In this document: positions 42,680-52,404 of the stretch, piece after piece | Position numbering within the stretch: the stretch's first letter is position 1 | Layout of the letters: every line of letters starts with the position of its first letter | NCBI GenBank assembly: GCA_964618895.1 | Contig: CAZUDO010000056.1 | Span: 1-64,000 of the forward strand | Length of the DNA: 64,000 nt | Reading direction: 5' to 3' | From: CAZUDO01 sp964618895 | GTDB taxonomy: Bacteria > Desulfobacterota > Binatia > DP-6 | The notes under the pieces: generated by a model | Told to the model about the DNA's origin: nothing | The model's input: the letters and a program-made list of their open reading frames with translations, nothing else | Database searches by the model: none | Position numbers and translations under genes: made by a program

Positions 42680-44785
42680 ATGCGCGATCCCAGCACGTTC
42701 CAGCTCGTCGCGGCAGCGCTGCAGTTCATCCCGGGGCTGGTCTGGGCCGTCATGGCCCTCGGTCACTGGCGCGTGCTCAGCCTCCGGCGGCCGGGCAGCA
42801 CGCTCTTCCGGCTGCTGCTCGCCGTGACCGCATGTGCGGCCGTGCACTATGGGTTGTTCACCCTGTTCGCCCTCATCCCGGGGCAGCTCGGCGGCGAGCG
42901 GAAGAGCCTGCTCGGTGCGCTGCTCGACGTCGACGGGGTCGCCATGATCGCCACCGGTCGGCATCTGGCCTACCTCTGGCCGCTACACGCAGCCCCACCC
43001 ACACGCGGCTGGCTGACACGCAACTACGGGGCGTCCGTGCTGGTCGGAACGCTGGCGGTGCTGACCAACTTGGAGGTGCTCCCCGGCGCCATCTGGGGCC
43101 GGCTCCTGTACGCCGTCTACACCGTCTTCCTGGTCACCATGGCCATCCTCACCGTGCGAGACTTCCGCCGGCTGATGGCCCGTGTCCCGCGCCGGCCGGG
43201 CCGGCTCGGGGACGCGCGGCGCATCGACGGGGTGCTGGCCGTGCTCGGCTTTTCGTGCGCTGTGGCCTCGCACGTGGCGCCGCTCGCCTACGGGACCACG
43301 GGCTACGCGCTCCTCATGGGCGGCGGGCCGCAAGCGGCGGCGGCGTGGATGTACGGCTTGCACGCCGCCGGCGGGCTGGCGCTCGCGCTGCCCTTCGCCG
43401 TGCGCGACCTGGCCGACGTGAGCCGCATGTACCTCACCGCGCTCGCGATGCTGACGGCGGCGGGCGCCGTGTACCTGGGCGCGCCGCTCGTACGCGAGCG
43501 CGTCGCCGATGCCGAGCTGCGGCGGCTGGTCGATGTCGCGGCGGTGCTCGGGCTGGTGGTCGTCCTGGTGCCCGGCCGCCGCTGGGTGCACGAGCTGATC
43601 GACGCGCTGGTCCTGCGCCGGCGCCGGCGCACGTGGGAAGAGCTGCAGCGCAAGTTCGGCACGCTCACCCCCGAGCTGGGGGCAGAGGAGTGCTGCCGGC
43701 GGGCGCTCGCCGAGCTGGCGCGCACGTTCCAGTTCGGGAGCGCCGCCATCGCGCTGCGCGACGGCGAGTGGGTGGTGCACGGGCCCTTCCCGACCGAGCG
43801 GCTGGCCGCCGTCTGGCCGCGCGGCGCGGCGCTCGACGCGCTGCCGTCGCTGTCGCTCGGCATCGGCGGCCTGCGCGAGCTGCCGGTGGCGCTCAAAGAG
43901 GCCCTGGTCGAGAGCGACGTGGTGTGGGCCACGCCCATCATCAGCCCGCGCCAGCGCTGGGGCACGCTGTTCGTCACCCCCGGGCGCCTCGGCGTGCCGT
44001 TCACCCTGGCCGACGTGGAGGCGGGCGAGCCCCTGAGCGGGCAGCTGGCGCTGGTGCTCGACGGCACCGAGCTGCTGGCGCGCGCGGTGGCGGTCGAGCG
44101 CTCGCTGGCGCACGCCGAGAAGCTGGCCGCCATCGGCGAGCTGGCGGCGCGCATCGCACACGAGATCCGGAACCCCGTCACCGCCGCGCGCAGCCTGGCG
44201 CAGCAGCTCGCCCGCGCGTCGGCGTCGGCCGACGACGCCGAGCCCGCGGCCCTCATCCTGACCGAGCTGGAGCGCGTCGAGCGCCAGGTGGCGGCGCTGC
44301 TGCGCTTCGCGCGCCAGGACGAGTTCCGCTTCGACGCCGTGTCGCTCGACGACCTGGTGCGCGCCACGGTCGAGACCTTTCGGCCGCGCCTCGAGTCCGC
44401 GGGCGTGGACATGCAGCTCGCGCTCGCCGGCAGCGTGGTGGCGCGCGCGGACCGCGAGAGGCTCCGGCAGGTGCTGATCAACCTGTTCGAGAACGCGCTC
44501 GATGCGCTCGCCGGCGTGCCCGCGCCGCGCCGGCTCGCGGTGACGCTGGGGAGCACCAACGGCACGGCCACGCTGCGCGTGACCGACAACGGCCTCGGCG
44601 CCCCGGCGGACGCGCTGCCGCAGCTCTTCGAGCCCTTCTTCACGCAGAAGGCGCACGGCACCGGCCTTGGGCTGGCGATCGTCAAGCGGACGGTCGAGGC
44701 GCATGGCGGACGGGTCACAGCGGAACCGGGCCGGGAAGCGGGCCTCGCTGTGACCATCGAGCTGCCGCTGGGAGACGCTTTATGA
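42680..44785 (+). CDS. Membrane GAF-domain histidine kinase 1
   Basis: The protein has 701 residues. Seven to eight hydrophobic helices (1 to about 310) precede a GAF-like domain that starts LTPELGAEECCRRALAELAR. The kinase core has RIAHEIRNPVTAARSLAQQL (H-box), LRQVLINLFENALDAL (N-box) and GTGLGLAIVKRTVEAHGG. The ATG at 42680 follows the sigma-54 promoter. The stop overlaps kinase 2 (ATGA). The layout resembles PrsK-like kinases, which signal to NtrC-type regulators, consistent with a sigma-54 circuit, but no such regulator is in the window. Confidence 0.88.
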   Translation: MRDPSTFQLVAAALQFIPGLVWAVMALGHWRVLSLRRPGSTLFRLLLAVTACAAVHYGLFTLFALIPGQLGGERKSLLGALLDVDGVAMIATGRHLAYLWPLHAAPPTRGWLTRNYGASVLVGTLAVLTNLEVLPGAIWGRLLYAVYTVFLVTMAILTVRDFRRLMARVPRRPGRLGDARRIDGVLAVLGFSCAVASHVAPLAYGTTGYALLMGGGPQAAAAWMYGLHAAGGLALALPFAVRDLADVSRMYLTALAMLTAAGAVYLGAPLVRERVADAELRRLVDVAAVLGLVVVLVPGRRWVHELIDALVLRRRRRTWEELQRKFGTLTPELGAEECCRRALAELARTFQFGSAAIALRDGEWVVHGPFPTERLAAVWPRGAALDALPSLSLGIGGLRELPVALKEALVESDVVWATPIISPRQRWGTLFVTPGRLGVPFTLADVEAGEPLSGQLALVLDGTELLARAVAVERSLAHAEKLAAIGELAARIAHEIRNPVTAARSLAQQLARASASADDAEPAALILTELERVERQVAALLRFARQDEFRFDAVSLDDLVRATVETFRPRLESAGVDMQLALAGSVVARADRERLRQVLINLFENALDALAGVPAPRRLAVTLGSTNGTATLRVTDNGLGAPADALPQLFEPFFTQKAHGTGLGLAIVKRTVEAHGGRVTAEPGREAGLAVTIELPLGDAL

Positions 44786-46821
44786 CTCCGCTCACGACCC
44801 CGCGTGCGGTCGCCGCGGCGATCGAATTCGTGCCCGCGCTGCTCTTCTGGGTGTGGGCCTTCATCGGCCGGCGCGGCATGCGTGAACGTTTTCCGTCCCT
44901 GCCGTGGTTCGTATTCCACCCGGCCGCCCTGATGGCGGTGCACTACCTGCTCTCTGCCGTGTTCGCGCTGCTGCCGCCGGAGATGCACGGCCACCCGCCG
45001 CTGCTCCTCATCGCGGCCTATCTGCTGTGCGATATGTCCCTCATCGTCAGCCTGGCCGCGTTTCGGCACCTCATCGAGGTGTTCTCCCTGGGCGGCACCG
45101 TCAGTGCAGGCTGGAAGATCCGGAACTACGGTGCCGCCGTCGCGACCTGCGTGCTCGCCGCCTTCTTCCCCGTGCTGCTCCCGCTCTCTACCTTCAACCG
45201 GCAGCTCGTCGCCTACAAGATCCTGATGACGATCTACTGCCTCTCCGTGGCAGTTCTCATGGCGCGGCGCCTGCGCCAGGTGGCGCGCCCAGGCGCGTGG
45301 CGGGCCGGGGGCGTGGGCGGCCCACGCCGGCGGGATGTGCTGCTGTACGGGTCGGGGATCGTGCTCGGTGCGGTGGGGATGGCGCTGGTGCTCCTCGGGC
45401 GGGGTGTGGTCGTGTGGCCGGCGATCCATGCCGGCATGGGACTGGCGTTCCTGGTGCCGACGATCGTCATCGTCCTCGGGACGGTGGTGCGCGCCGTCCT
45501 TCTGGCGGTGGCACTCCTCACCGTCACTACGGTCGCGTGGTGGACGCTCAGTGCAGCGGCTCTCCACACCGACCCAGCGTTGCGTCCCGTTCTCGACGTG
45601 GCGGCCGTCCTGGTTCTGATGCTGGTCCTCGTTCCCGGGCAAGCGGCGCTCCGGATCGCGATCGATCGCCTCGTCTTCCGGCGCCGCCAGCAGCGGTGGA
45701 ACGAGGTGCAGGCCTTCGTGCACGGGCTCTCGCCGGAGCTGGGCATCGAGGAATGCTGCCGCCGGGTGCTCGGCGAGCTGGCGCGGGTGCTCCGCCTCCG
45801 CGGCGGGGCGATCGTGCTGCGGGACGGCCGGGCGGTGACCCAGGGGCAGTTCGTCGTGGCGCCGCTGGCGGCGCTCTGGCCGTCGGTGGTGGACGAGTTG
45901 CCGGGACGGATGGTCGCCGGCATGTTGTCCCTCCCCCCAGCTGTGCGCCAGGCGTTCGAGGCCACCGACACGCTGGGCGCGTTCCTGATCGCGAGCCCGC
46001 GCCAGCGCTGGGGGCACGTCTTCATCACCACCAGCCTGCTGGGTGCCGTCTTCACCGACGAGGATCTCGGGGCGAGTCGACTGCTCGCCGATCAGCTGGC
46101 GCTGGTGCTCGACGCCGCCGACCTGCTGGCCCGCGCCGTGGCGGTCGAGCGCTCGCTCGCGCACGCCGAGAAACTGGCCGCCGTGGGCGAGACCGCGGCC
46201 CGCATCGCGCACGAGATCCGGAACCCCGTCACCGCCGCGCGCAGCCTGGCGCAGCAGCTCTGCCGCGAGCCGACCCCGTTCCACGAGGAGCACGCGCTCA
46301 TCCTGGCCGAGCTGGAGCGCGTCGAGCGCCAGGTGGCGGCGCTGCTTCGCTTCTCGCGCAAGGAGGAGTTCCGGCTCGAGCCGGTCGACCTCGGCGAGCT
46401 GGTCGGTGCCACCGTCGAGTCGTATCGGGGTCGGTGCGCCGAGCACGCGATCGCGCTCGGCGTCGACGCCCCGGCCGGCGTGGTCGTGCGCGCCGACCGC
46501 GAGAAGCTCCGCCAGGTGCTGGTGAACCTGATCGACAACGCGCTCGACGCGCTCGCCGGCACGGACGGCGACCGGCGGCTCGCGCTCTCGGTCGGCGGTG
46601 AGGACGGGCACGCGACGGTGTGCGTACGCGACAGCGGGCCGGGCGTCCCGCCCGAGGCGCTGCCGCGGCTGTTCGAGCCGTTCTTCTCGCTGAAGGGCAG
46701 CGGGACGGGGCTCGGGCTGGCGATCGCGCGTCGCACGCTGGCGGCGCACGGGGGACGGATCGACGCACTGCCGGAGGAGGGCGGGGGGATGACGTTCCGG
46801 CTGGCGCTGCCGCGCGGGTAG
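44782..46821 (+). CDS. Membrane GAF-domain histidine kinase 2
   Basis: The protein has 679 residues and the same layout as kinase 1: about eight hydrophobic helices, a GAF-like domain beginning LSPELGIEECCRRVLGELAR, then RIAHEIRNPVTAARSLAQQL, LRQVLVNLIDNALDALAG and GTGLGLAIARRTLAAHGG. The kinase cores are much more alike than the membrane halves, so the inputs probably differ. The ATG overlaps the kinase 1 stop, with GGAG 7 nt upstream. Confidence 0.88.
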   Translation: MTPLTTPRAVAAAIEFVPALLFWVWAFIGRRGMRERFPSLPWFVFHPAALMAVHYLLSAVFALLPPEMHGHPPLLLIAAYLLCDMSLIVSLAAFRHLIEVFSLGGTVSAGWKIRNYGAAVATCVLAAFFPVLLPLSTFNRQLVAYKILMTIYCLSVAVLMARRLRQVARPGAWRAGGVGGPRRRDVLLYGSGIVLGAVGMALVLLGRGVVVWPAIHAGMGLAFLVPTIVIVLGTVVRAVLLAVALLTVTTVAWWTLSAAALHTDPALRPVLDVAAVLVLMLVLVPGQAALRIAIDRLVFRRRQQRWNEVQAFVHGLSPELGIEECCRRVLGELARVLRLRGGAIVLRDGRAVTQGQFVVAPLAALWPSVVDELPGRMVAGMLSLPPAVRQAFEATDTLGAFLIASPRQRWGHVFITTSLLGAVFTDEDLGASRLLADQLALVLDAADLLARAVAVERSLAHAEKLAAVGETAARIAHEIRNPVTAARSLAQQLCREPTPFHEEHALILAELERVERQVAALLRFSRKEEFRLEPVDLGELVGATVESYRGRCAEHAIALGVDAPAGVVVRADREKLRQVLVNLIDNALDALAGTDGDRRLALSVGGEDGHATVCVRDSGPGVPPEALPRLFEPFFSLKGSGTGLGLAIARRTLAAHGGRIDALPEEGGGMTFRLALPRG

Positions 46822-46949
46822 GGGCACGCGTTCGCCGGCGGGGGGCCTGCTGGCAAGCTGGGCCGCCAGCGAGTTCGGCTTGCCTCGTTGACCTCTGTTG
46901 CACTAGGGTGCCGCCCCGAGCATTTCCGAGCATCCACCGGGAGGTTGCG

Positions 46950-47702
46950 ATGTCCGCCGTGCAGCACGCGCTTCGAGGAACTGGCTTCGCTGCCACCGAG
47001 CGGCGCGATCGGTGGTGGGTGCCCCCCCTGTCGCAGGGCCTGCTGCTCGCGACGCTCATCACGTACGCCAACTGGGCGGCGTATCAGGGCACCGACTACC
47101 AGGTGGGCGGCTACCTGTCGCCGCTGTACTCGCCGCTCCTCATCATCCCGTGGTTCCCGTTCCCACCCTCGTTCCTCATCCTGATTCCGCCGGTGCTCTT
47201 CCGCGCCACCTGCTACTACTATCGCAAGGCCTACTACCGCTCCTTCTTCCTCGACCCGCCCGCCTGCGCCGTCGCCGAGCCGACGCGCCGGCACTATCGT
47301 GGCGAGACCGCCTTCCCGCTCGTCCTCCAGAATCTGCATCGCTACCTCTTCTACCTGACGTTCTGTTACTTGCCGTTCCTCTGGCACGACGTGCTCAGCG
47401 CCACCCGTTTCGAGGGCGGGTTCGGCATCGGCGTGGGTACGCTGGTGATCTTCGCCAACACCACGGCGCTCACGCTCTACAGCTTCTCCTGCCACTCGTT
47501 CCGCCACCTGATCGGCGGGCGGCTCGATTGCTTCTCGGCCTGCCCGCGGAACCGGGTGCGCCATCAGGCCTGGAAGGGAGTCAGCGGGTTGAACGACCGC
47601 CACATGGCGATCGCGTGGTGCAGCTTCTTCACGGTCTGCGGCGCCGACCTGTACGTACGCCTGGTGGCGACGGGCGTGCTGATCGACCGGCGGCTGCTCT
47701 GA
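46950..47702 (+). CDS. Succinate dehydrogenase/fumarate reductase membrane anchor subunit
   Basis: The protein has 250 residues with about five hydrophobic helices (LLLATLITYANWAAYQGTDY, LLIIPWFPFPPSFLILIPPV, LHRYLFYLTFCYLPFLWHDV, VGTLVIFANTTALTLYSFSC and a last one with FFTVCGADLYVRL). Histidines in the third and fourth helical regions could ligate haem b. Its stop overlaps the flavoprotein start by one base, and a GGGAGG sits before the ATG. It anchors the enzyme and passes electrons to or from quinone. Confidence 0.8.
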   Translation: MSAVQHALRGTGFAATERRDRWWVPPLSQGLLLATLITYANWAAYQGTDYQVGGYLSPLYSPLLIIPWFPFPPSFLILIPPVLFRATCYYYRKAYYRSFFLDPPACAVAEPTRRHYRGETAFPLVLQNLHRYLFYLTFCYLPFLWHDVLSATRFEGGFGIGVGTLVIFANTTALTLYSFSCHSFRHLIGGRLDCFSACPRNRVRHQAWKGVSGLNDRHMAIAWCSFFTVCGADLYVRLVATGVLIDRRLL

Positions 47703-49516
47703 TGGACCGTTTCGAGACTCACACCTACGACGTGCTCGTCGTCGGCGCCGGGGGCGCCGGGCTGCGCGCCGCGATCGAGGCGTCCGCGCAGGGGTGCTCG
47801 GTGGGACTGGTGTGCAAGTCGCTGCTCGGCAAGGCGCACACGGTCATGGCCGAGGGCGGCGTGGCGGCGGCGCTCGCCAACACCGACCAGCGCGACAGCT
47901 GGAAAGTCCACTTTCGCGACACCATGCGCGGCGGCAAGCTGCTCAACAATTGGCGCATGGCCCAGCTGCTGGCCGAAGAAGCGCCGGCGCGCGTGCATGA
48001 GCTGGAAGCCTGGGGCGCCCTCTTCGACCGCACCCCGGACGGCCGCATCCTGCAGCGCAACTTCGGCGGCCACCAGTATCCCCGCCTGGCCCACGTCGGC
48101 GACCGCACCGGCCTGGAGATGATCCGCACGCTCCAGGACCGCACGGTGCAGCAGCGGAACGTCGACGTCCACATGGAGTGTACCGTCGCCCAACTGCTCA
48201 AGGACGGCGAGCGCATCAGCGGCGCGTTCGCCTACCGGCGGGAGACCGGCCGCTTCGTCGTGTTTCGCGTCAAGGCGGTGGTGCTGGCCACGGGCGGGAT
48301 CGGGCGTGCGTACAAGATCAACAGCAACTCCTGGGAGTACACCGGCGACGGGCACACGCTCGCCTACGACGCCGGCGCGGACCTGATCGACATGGAGTTC
48401 GTGCAGTTCCATCCCACCGGCATGGTCTGGCCGCTCAGCGTGCGCGGCATCCTGGTGACCGAGGGCGTGCGCGGCGAGGGCGGTGTCCTCAAGAACGCCG
48501 GCGGCGAGCGCTTCATGTTCCGCTACATCCCCGAGATGTTCCACAAGGACTTCGCCGACAGCGAGGACGAGGCCAATCGCTGGGTGACCGACGTGGTTGC
48601 CGGGCGGCCGTCGCAGGCGCGGCGCCCGCCGGAGCTCCTCACCCGCGACGTGGTGGCGCGCGCCATCGCCCAGGAGGTGCGCGAGGGGCGTGGCAGCCCA
48701 CACGGGGGCGCGTTCCTCGACATCGCCTCGCGGCGCACACCCGACGAGATCAAGCGCAAGCTCCCCGGCATGTACCAGCAGTTCCACGAGCTCGCCGACG
48801 TGGATATCACGCGCGCCCCCATGGAGGTCGGGCCCACGACGCATTACATGATGGGCGGCGTCCGGGTCGATCCGGAGACCCAGGCCGCCACGGTGCCCGG
48901 CCTGTTCGCGGCCGGCGAGGTGGCCGGCGGGCTCCACGGGTCGAATCGGCTGGGCGGCAACTCGCTGAGCGACCTCCTGGTGTTCGGGCGGCGTGCCGGT
49001 CTGTCGGCCGCGCGCTATGCCAAGGCGCAGGCGGGGGAGCCGCGGGTGGAGACGGCGCACGTCGACGCCATCGCCGCCGAGGTGCTGGCGCCGTTCGAGC
49101 GTGCCGGCGGCGAGAACCCGTACGCCGTCCAAGAGGCGCTGCAGGACATGATGGGCACCTACGTCGGCATCGCCCGCAGCGCCGACGACCTGACCACCGC
49201 TTTGGCCGAGCTGGACACCCTGCGCGCGCGCGCGGCGCGGACCAGCGTCGGCGCGAGCCGGCTGTACAACCCCGGCTGGCACACGGCGCTCGACCTGCGC
49301 AACCTCCTCACCGTGAGCGAGGCGGTCACGCGCGCGGCGCTCGAGCGGCGCGAGAGTCGCGGCGCGCACACGCGCGTCGAGTATCCTGACACGGATCGCG
49401 AGCAGGGCGGGGCCAACGTCGTCGTCCGGCGGCGTGGCGACACCATGGTCGTCGCCCGCGAGCCGCTGCCCCGGATGCCCGACGCGCTGCAACGCGTGCT
49501 CGAGGGGGAGGTTTGA
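47702..49516 (+). CDS. sdhA: Succinate dehydrogenase/fumarate reductase flavoprotein subunit
   Basis: The protein has 604 residues. FAD-binding DVLVVGAGGAGLRAAIEASA is followed by GKAHTVMAEGGVAAAL, with the histidine that carries covalent FAD at about residue 46. The capping-domain and active-site blocks MEFVQFHPTGM, EGVRGEGGVLKNAGGERFM and HGSNRLGGNSLSDLLVFGR are all present. It oxidises succinate or reduces fumarate; the sequence alone does not set direction. Gene order anchor-flavoprotein-iron-sulfur is typical. Confidence 0.92.
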   Translation: MDRFETHTYDVLVVGAGGAGLRAAIEASAQGCSVGLVCKSLLGKAHTVMAEGGVAAALANTDQRDSWKVHFRDTMRGGKLLNNWRMAQLLAEEAPARVHELEAWGALFDRTPDGRILQRNFGGHQYPRLAHVGDRTGLEMIRTLQDRTVQQRNVDVHMECTVAQLLKDGERISGAFAYRRETGRFVVFRVKAVVLATGGIGRAYKINSNSWEYTGDGHTLAYDAGADLIDMEFVQFHPTGMVWPLSVRGILVTEGVRGEGGVLKNAGGERFMFRYIPEMFHKDFADSEDEANRWVTDVVAGRPSQARRPPELLTRDVVARAIAQEVREGRGSPHGGAFLDIASRRTPDEIKRKLPGMYQQFHELADVDITRAPMEVGPTTHYMMGGVRVDPETQAATVPGLFAAGEVAGGLHGSNRLGGNSLSDLLVFGRRAGLSAARYAKAQAGEPRVETAHVDAIAAEVLAPFERAGGENPYAVQEALQDMMGTYVGIARSADDLTTALAELDTLRARAARTSVGASRLYNPGWHTALDLRNLLTVSEAVTRAALERRESRGAHTRVEYPDTDREQGGANVVVRRRGDTMVVAREPLPRMPDALQRVLEGEV

Positions 49517-49519
49517 CGC

Positions 49520-50308
49520 ATGGAGGCCGTGCTGCACGTCTATCGGGGCGATCGCACGTCGGGGGCGTTCCACGACTACGCGGTGCCGGTGCACGAGGGC
49601 ATGGTCGTGCTCGACGCCATCCACCACGTCCAGGCGCACCAGGCGAGCGACCTCGCCTGCCGCTGGAACTGCAAGGCCGGCCGCTGCGGCTCGTGCAGCG
49701 CCGAGGTGAACGGCAAGCCGCGGCTCATGTGCATGACACGCATGGACCAGTTCCCGGCCGGCGAGCCGATCACGGTCGCCCCGATGAAGGCCTTCCCGCT
49801 CATCAAGGACCTGGTGTGCGACGTGTCCTGGAACTACGAGGTCAATCGCCGCATCCCGCCCTTCCGGCCGCGGCCGCCCGACGCGCCCGACGGCACCTGG
49901 CGCATGCAGCAGATGGACATCGACCGGGTGCAGGAGTTCCGCAAGTGCATCGAGTGCTTCCTGTGCCAGGATGTCTGCCACGTGCTGCGCGAGCACGGCC
50001 GACAGGACAGCTTCGCCGGGCCGCGCTTCCTGGTGCGCATCGCGGCCCTCGAGATGCACCCGCTCGACACCGTCTCGCGCACCGCCTACCTGAAGGACCA
50101 GGGCGGGATCGGGCTCTGCAACATCACCAAGTGCTGCACCGAGGTCTGCCCCGAGTCCATTCACATCACGGACAACGCCATCATTCCGCTGAAGGAGCGC
50201 GTGGTGGACGACTTCTACGACCCGATCCGCCGGCTCTGGCGCCGGCTGACGCGAGGAGGGCAGGATCATGTTCGAGCTGAAGACCCTCTCCCGGGAGGCG
50301 ATCCCTAG
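49520..50308 (+). CDS. sdhB: Succinate dehydrogenase/fumarate reductase iron-sulfur subunit
   Basis: The protein has 262 residues. The [2Fe-2S] site is CRWNCKAGRCGSC with a later cysteine (MCM), the [4Fe-4S] site CIECFLCQDVC and the third cluster region CNITKCCTEVCP. The C-terminal 14 residues are read from DNA that also encodes the start of the next gene (41-bp overlap), so the subunits and the TPR-like protein are translated as a block. It starts 3 bp after the flavoprotein stop. Confidence 0.92.
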   Translation: MEAVLHVYRGDRTSGAFHDYAVPVHEGMVVLDAIHHVQAHQASDLACRWNCKAGRCGSCSAEVNGKPRLMCMTRMDQFPAGEPITVAPMKAFPLIKDLVCDVSWNYEVNRRIPPFRPRPPDAPDGTWRMQQMDIDRVQEFRKCIECFLCQDVCHVLREHGRQDSFAGPRFLVRIAALEMHPLDTVSRTAYLKDQGGIGLCNITKCCTEVCPESIHITDNAIIPLKERVVDDFYDPIRRLWRRLTRGGQDHVRAEDPLPGGDP

Positions 50309-50768
50309 GTCGCTCGAGAAGGCCGAGCGGTACCGCCTCCTGAACGAAGCGACCGAGGCCGAGAGCATCTGTCTCGACATCCTGGCCGTCGATCCCGACA
50401 ACCAGCCGGCGCTGGTCATCCTGCTGCTGGCACGCACCGACCAGTTCGAGGAGCGCCTGGGGATCGCCGCGCGTCTGGCCGAAGAGGTGGTCCCCCGCCT
50501 GCGCGGCGACTACGAGCGGGCGTACTACACCGGGATCATCTGCGAACGGCGCGCCAAAGCGCGCCTCCACTACGGCGGCCCCGGTGCCGAGTTCGCGGCC
50601 TACGACTGTTTCCGCGCTGCGATGCACTGGTACGAGAAGGCCGAGGCGCTCTGTCCCCCCGGGAACAACGACGCCACCCTACGCTGGAACACGGTCGCAC
50701 GCATCATGAACGGCAATGCGCAGCTGCAGGCCGGGCCGCAGGAGCGGGTCGAGCAGCCGCTCGAGTAG
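50268..50768 (+). CDS. TPR-like helical protein coupled to the sdh operon
   Basis: The protein has 166 residues, all helical. LLNEATEAESICLDILAVDP followed by DNQPALVILLLARTDQFEER is a tetratricopeptide-like hairpin, and later AAMHWYEKAEALCPPGNNDA is another. GGAGGG lies about 6-11 nt before the ATG, within the sdhB gene. The close coupling suggests a cytoplasmic partner of the dehydrogenase, perhaps in assembly; that role is inferred. Confidence 0.7.
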   Translation: MFELKTLSREAIPRSLEKAERYRLLNEATEAESICLDILAVDPDNQPALVILLLARTDQFEERLGIAARLAEEVVPRLRGDYERAYYTGIICERRAKARLHYGGPGAEFAAYDCFRAAMHWYEKAEALCPPGNNDATLRWNTVARIMNGNAQLQAGPQERVEQPLE

Positions 50769-50788
50769 CGGCGCGAGCATCGGCCGCC

Positions 50789-51472
50789 ATGGTGAAGCTC
50801 GTCTTCCTCTGCCGCCGGCGCCCCGACATCACCCATGCCCGCTACACCGAGCTGCTCCTCGACGGCCACGTGCCGCTCGCCCTCCGGCACCATCCGACCC
50901 TGCGCCGGTACGTGGTGAACGTCGTCGAGCACACGCCGCCGGGCGCCGACGCGCTCGACAGCGTGGGCGAGCTCTCCTTCGACACCCTCGCCGACTACCA
51001 CGAGCGCTTGTACGACTCGCCCGCGGGCGAGCGCATCGTCCATGAGGACGTGACGCGTTTCCTGGGTGGCGCGGACGCCTACGCCACCACCGCGCACGTG
51101 CACAAGGACGTGCAGCCGCCCGTGTCCCCGGGCACGCGCTCGCCCGGTGTGAAGCTCGTCTGCCCGGTCCTGCGCCGCTCCGGGATGACGCACGACGAAT
51201 TCGTCGCCCACTGGCTCGAGCGCCACGTGCCGCTCGCGCTCGCGCACCACCCGGCGCTGGTCACGTACGTCACCAACGTGGTCGACGCGCGCCTGTCACC
51301 CACGGGCGCCGACTGGGACGGCATCGCAGAGCTGCATTTCCCGTCCCCCGCGGCGCTGGCTGACGGGATGTTCGACTCGCCGGCGGGCGAGCGCGCGATC
51401 CGCGACGACATCGCCCGCTTCATCGGGCGCACGATGGCGTACCGGGTGGCGGAGTGGGTGCCGCGGGCCTGA
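50789..51472 (+). CDS. Tandem EthD-domain protein
   Basis: The protein has 227 residues with two EthD (dimeric alpha-beta barrel) domains in tandem. The first has VKLVFLCRRRPDITHARYTE and the second VKLVCPVLRRSGMTHDEFVA, each followed by GHVPLAL/RHVPLAL-HHP and a DSPAGER block before the C-terminal strand. A fused dimer gives one complete barrel. EthD proteins accompany oxygenases or degrade small molecules; no activity can be fixed. It is 20 bp after the TPR-like gene. Confidence 0.82.
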   Translation: MVKLVFLCRRRPDITHARYTELLLDGHVPLALRHHPTLRRYVVNVVEHTPPGADALDSVGELSFDTLADYHERLYDSPAGERIVHEDVTRFLGGADAYATTAHVHKDVQPPVSPGTRSPGVKLVCPVLRRSGMTHDEFVAHWLERHVPLALAHHPALVTYVTNVVDARLSPTGADWDGIAELHFPSPAALADGMFDSPAGERAIRDDIARFIGRTMAYRVAEWVPRA

Positions 51473-51510
51473 CGCCCGAGCCGGGCTTCTCTGGGCGGGA
51501 CCCGTGCGCT

Positions 51511-52323
51511 ATGAGGCTTCCGATGCCTGCCGTTGTTCCGGCCGTGCCCAGGCGTGCCGCCGTCACCGGACTCCTCTGTGGCGTGCTCGGGGTCCTGTCG
51601 TACTTCGTCGTTGTCTTCCGCTTGGGGGCGTGGCTCCCCGGCGTGCGCAACGACGCGCTTCCCAACCTCGCCCTGGTGGGCGTCGGTCTGGCGCTGTCCG
51701 CCGTCGGCGCCCGGCGTGCGCTCGGCGCGCCGGCCGGGACGCGTGGGCGCGGCCTCGGCCTCGTACTCGGGACCGCCAACGTCGCGCTCGCGGCCGCGTT
51801 CTCCTGGCTGCTGTACGGTATGTCGGCCATGCCCTCCACGGCCGGGCCCACGGTCGGTGCGCCGGCGCCGGACTTCGCGCTCGTCGATCAGGCCGGGCAC
51901 ACGGTGCGGCTGGCGGACTTCCGCGGCCGGCCGCTCCTGCTCGTGTTCTACCGCGGCCATTGGTGACCCTTCTGCGTGTCGGAGCTGCAGGGTCTGCAGC
52001 TGAGCATGGCGGAGTTCCAGCAGCGCGGTTGTGCCGTGGCCGGCGTGGTGATCGACCGCCCCGAGACCAACGCCGCCCTGGTACGTGAGGCCGGCATCGA
52101 CTACCCGATCCTGGCGGATCCCGATCTGAAGGCCATCGACGCGTACGGGCTCCGGCACGTGGGCGCCGGTCCGGAGAACAACGACATCGCCCACCCGGCG
52201 TCGGTCCTGATCGGGCCGGACGGCGTCGTGCGCTGGGGGCTGGTGACCGACAATTTCCGCCGCCGCCCGCCGGCCGCGACCGTCCTGGCGATGGTCGACG
52301 CGGTCGGCAACGCCGCCCACTGA
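51511..52323 (+). CDS. Membrane-anchored redoxin (AhpC/TSA-like) selenoprotein, UGA = Sec at 51964
   Basis: Read through one in-frame TGA (51964-51966), the gene encodes 270 residues. Three hydrophobic helices are followed by a thioredoxin-fold domain (APDFALVDQAGHTVRLADF, then LLVFYRGHWUPFC). The UGA sits exactly where related redoxins have the first cysteine of WCPFC, giving a U152-x-x-C155 pair. Downstream, ELQGLQLSMAEFQQRGCAVA and YPILADPDLKAIDAYG complete the domain. A hairpin 16 nt after the UGA fits a bacterial SECIS. Normal gene calling would split it at 51966. The selenium machinery is not in the window. Confidence 0.85.
51983..52001 (+). promoter_or_regulatory. Bacterial SECIS-like hairpin downstream of in-frame UGA
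   Basis: AGCTGCAG (51983-51990) and CTGCAGCT (51994-52001) form an 8-bp perfect stem closed by a GGT loop (51991-51993). The loop guanines are 25-26 nt after the UGA, inside the 16-37 nt window expected for SelB-dependent SECIS elements in bacteria. The hairpin lies within codons of the redoxin domain. Confidence 0.75.
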
Positions 52324-52404
52324 GGGCCCTGGCGGGCGAGAGCCCAGCCATCTCGCGTCCCGCGCCCGTGGATATCTTCCCGCCGAGGGTGGTAGGGCAG
52401 CAGA

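Noticed and set aside
42983..47603. Very long minus-strand frames opposite the kinase genes
   Set aside because: They are complementary to four clear kinase/anchor genes; composition is typical of antisense frames at high GC.
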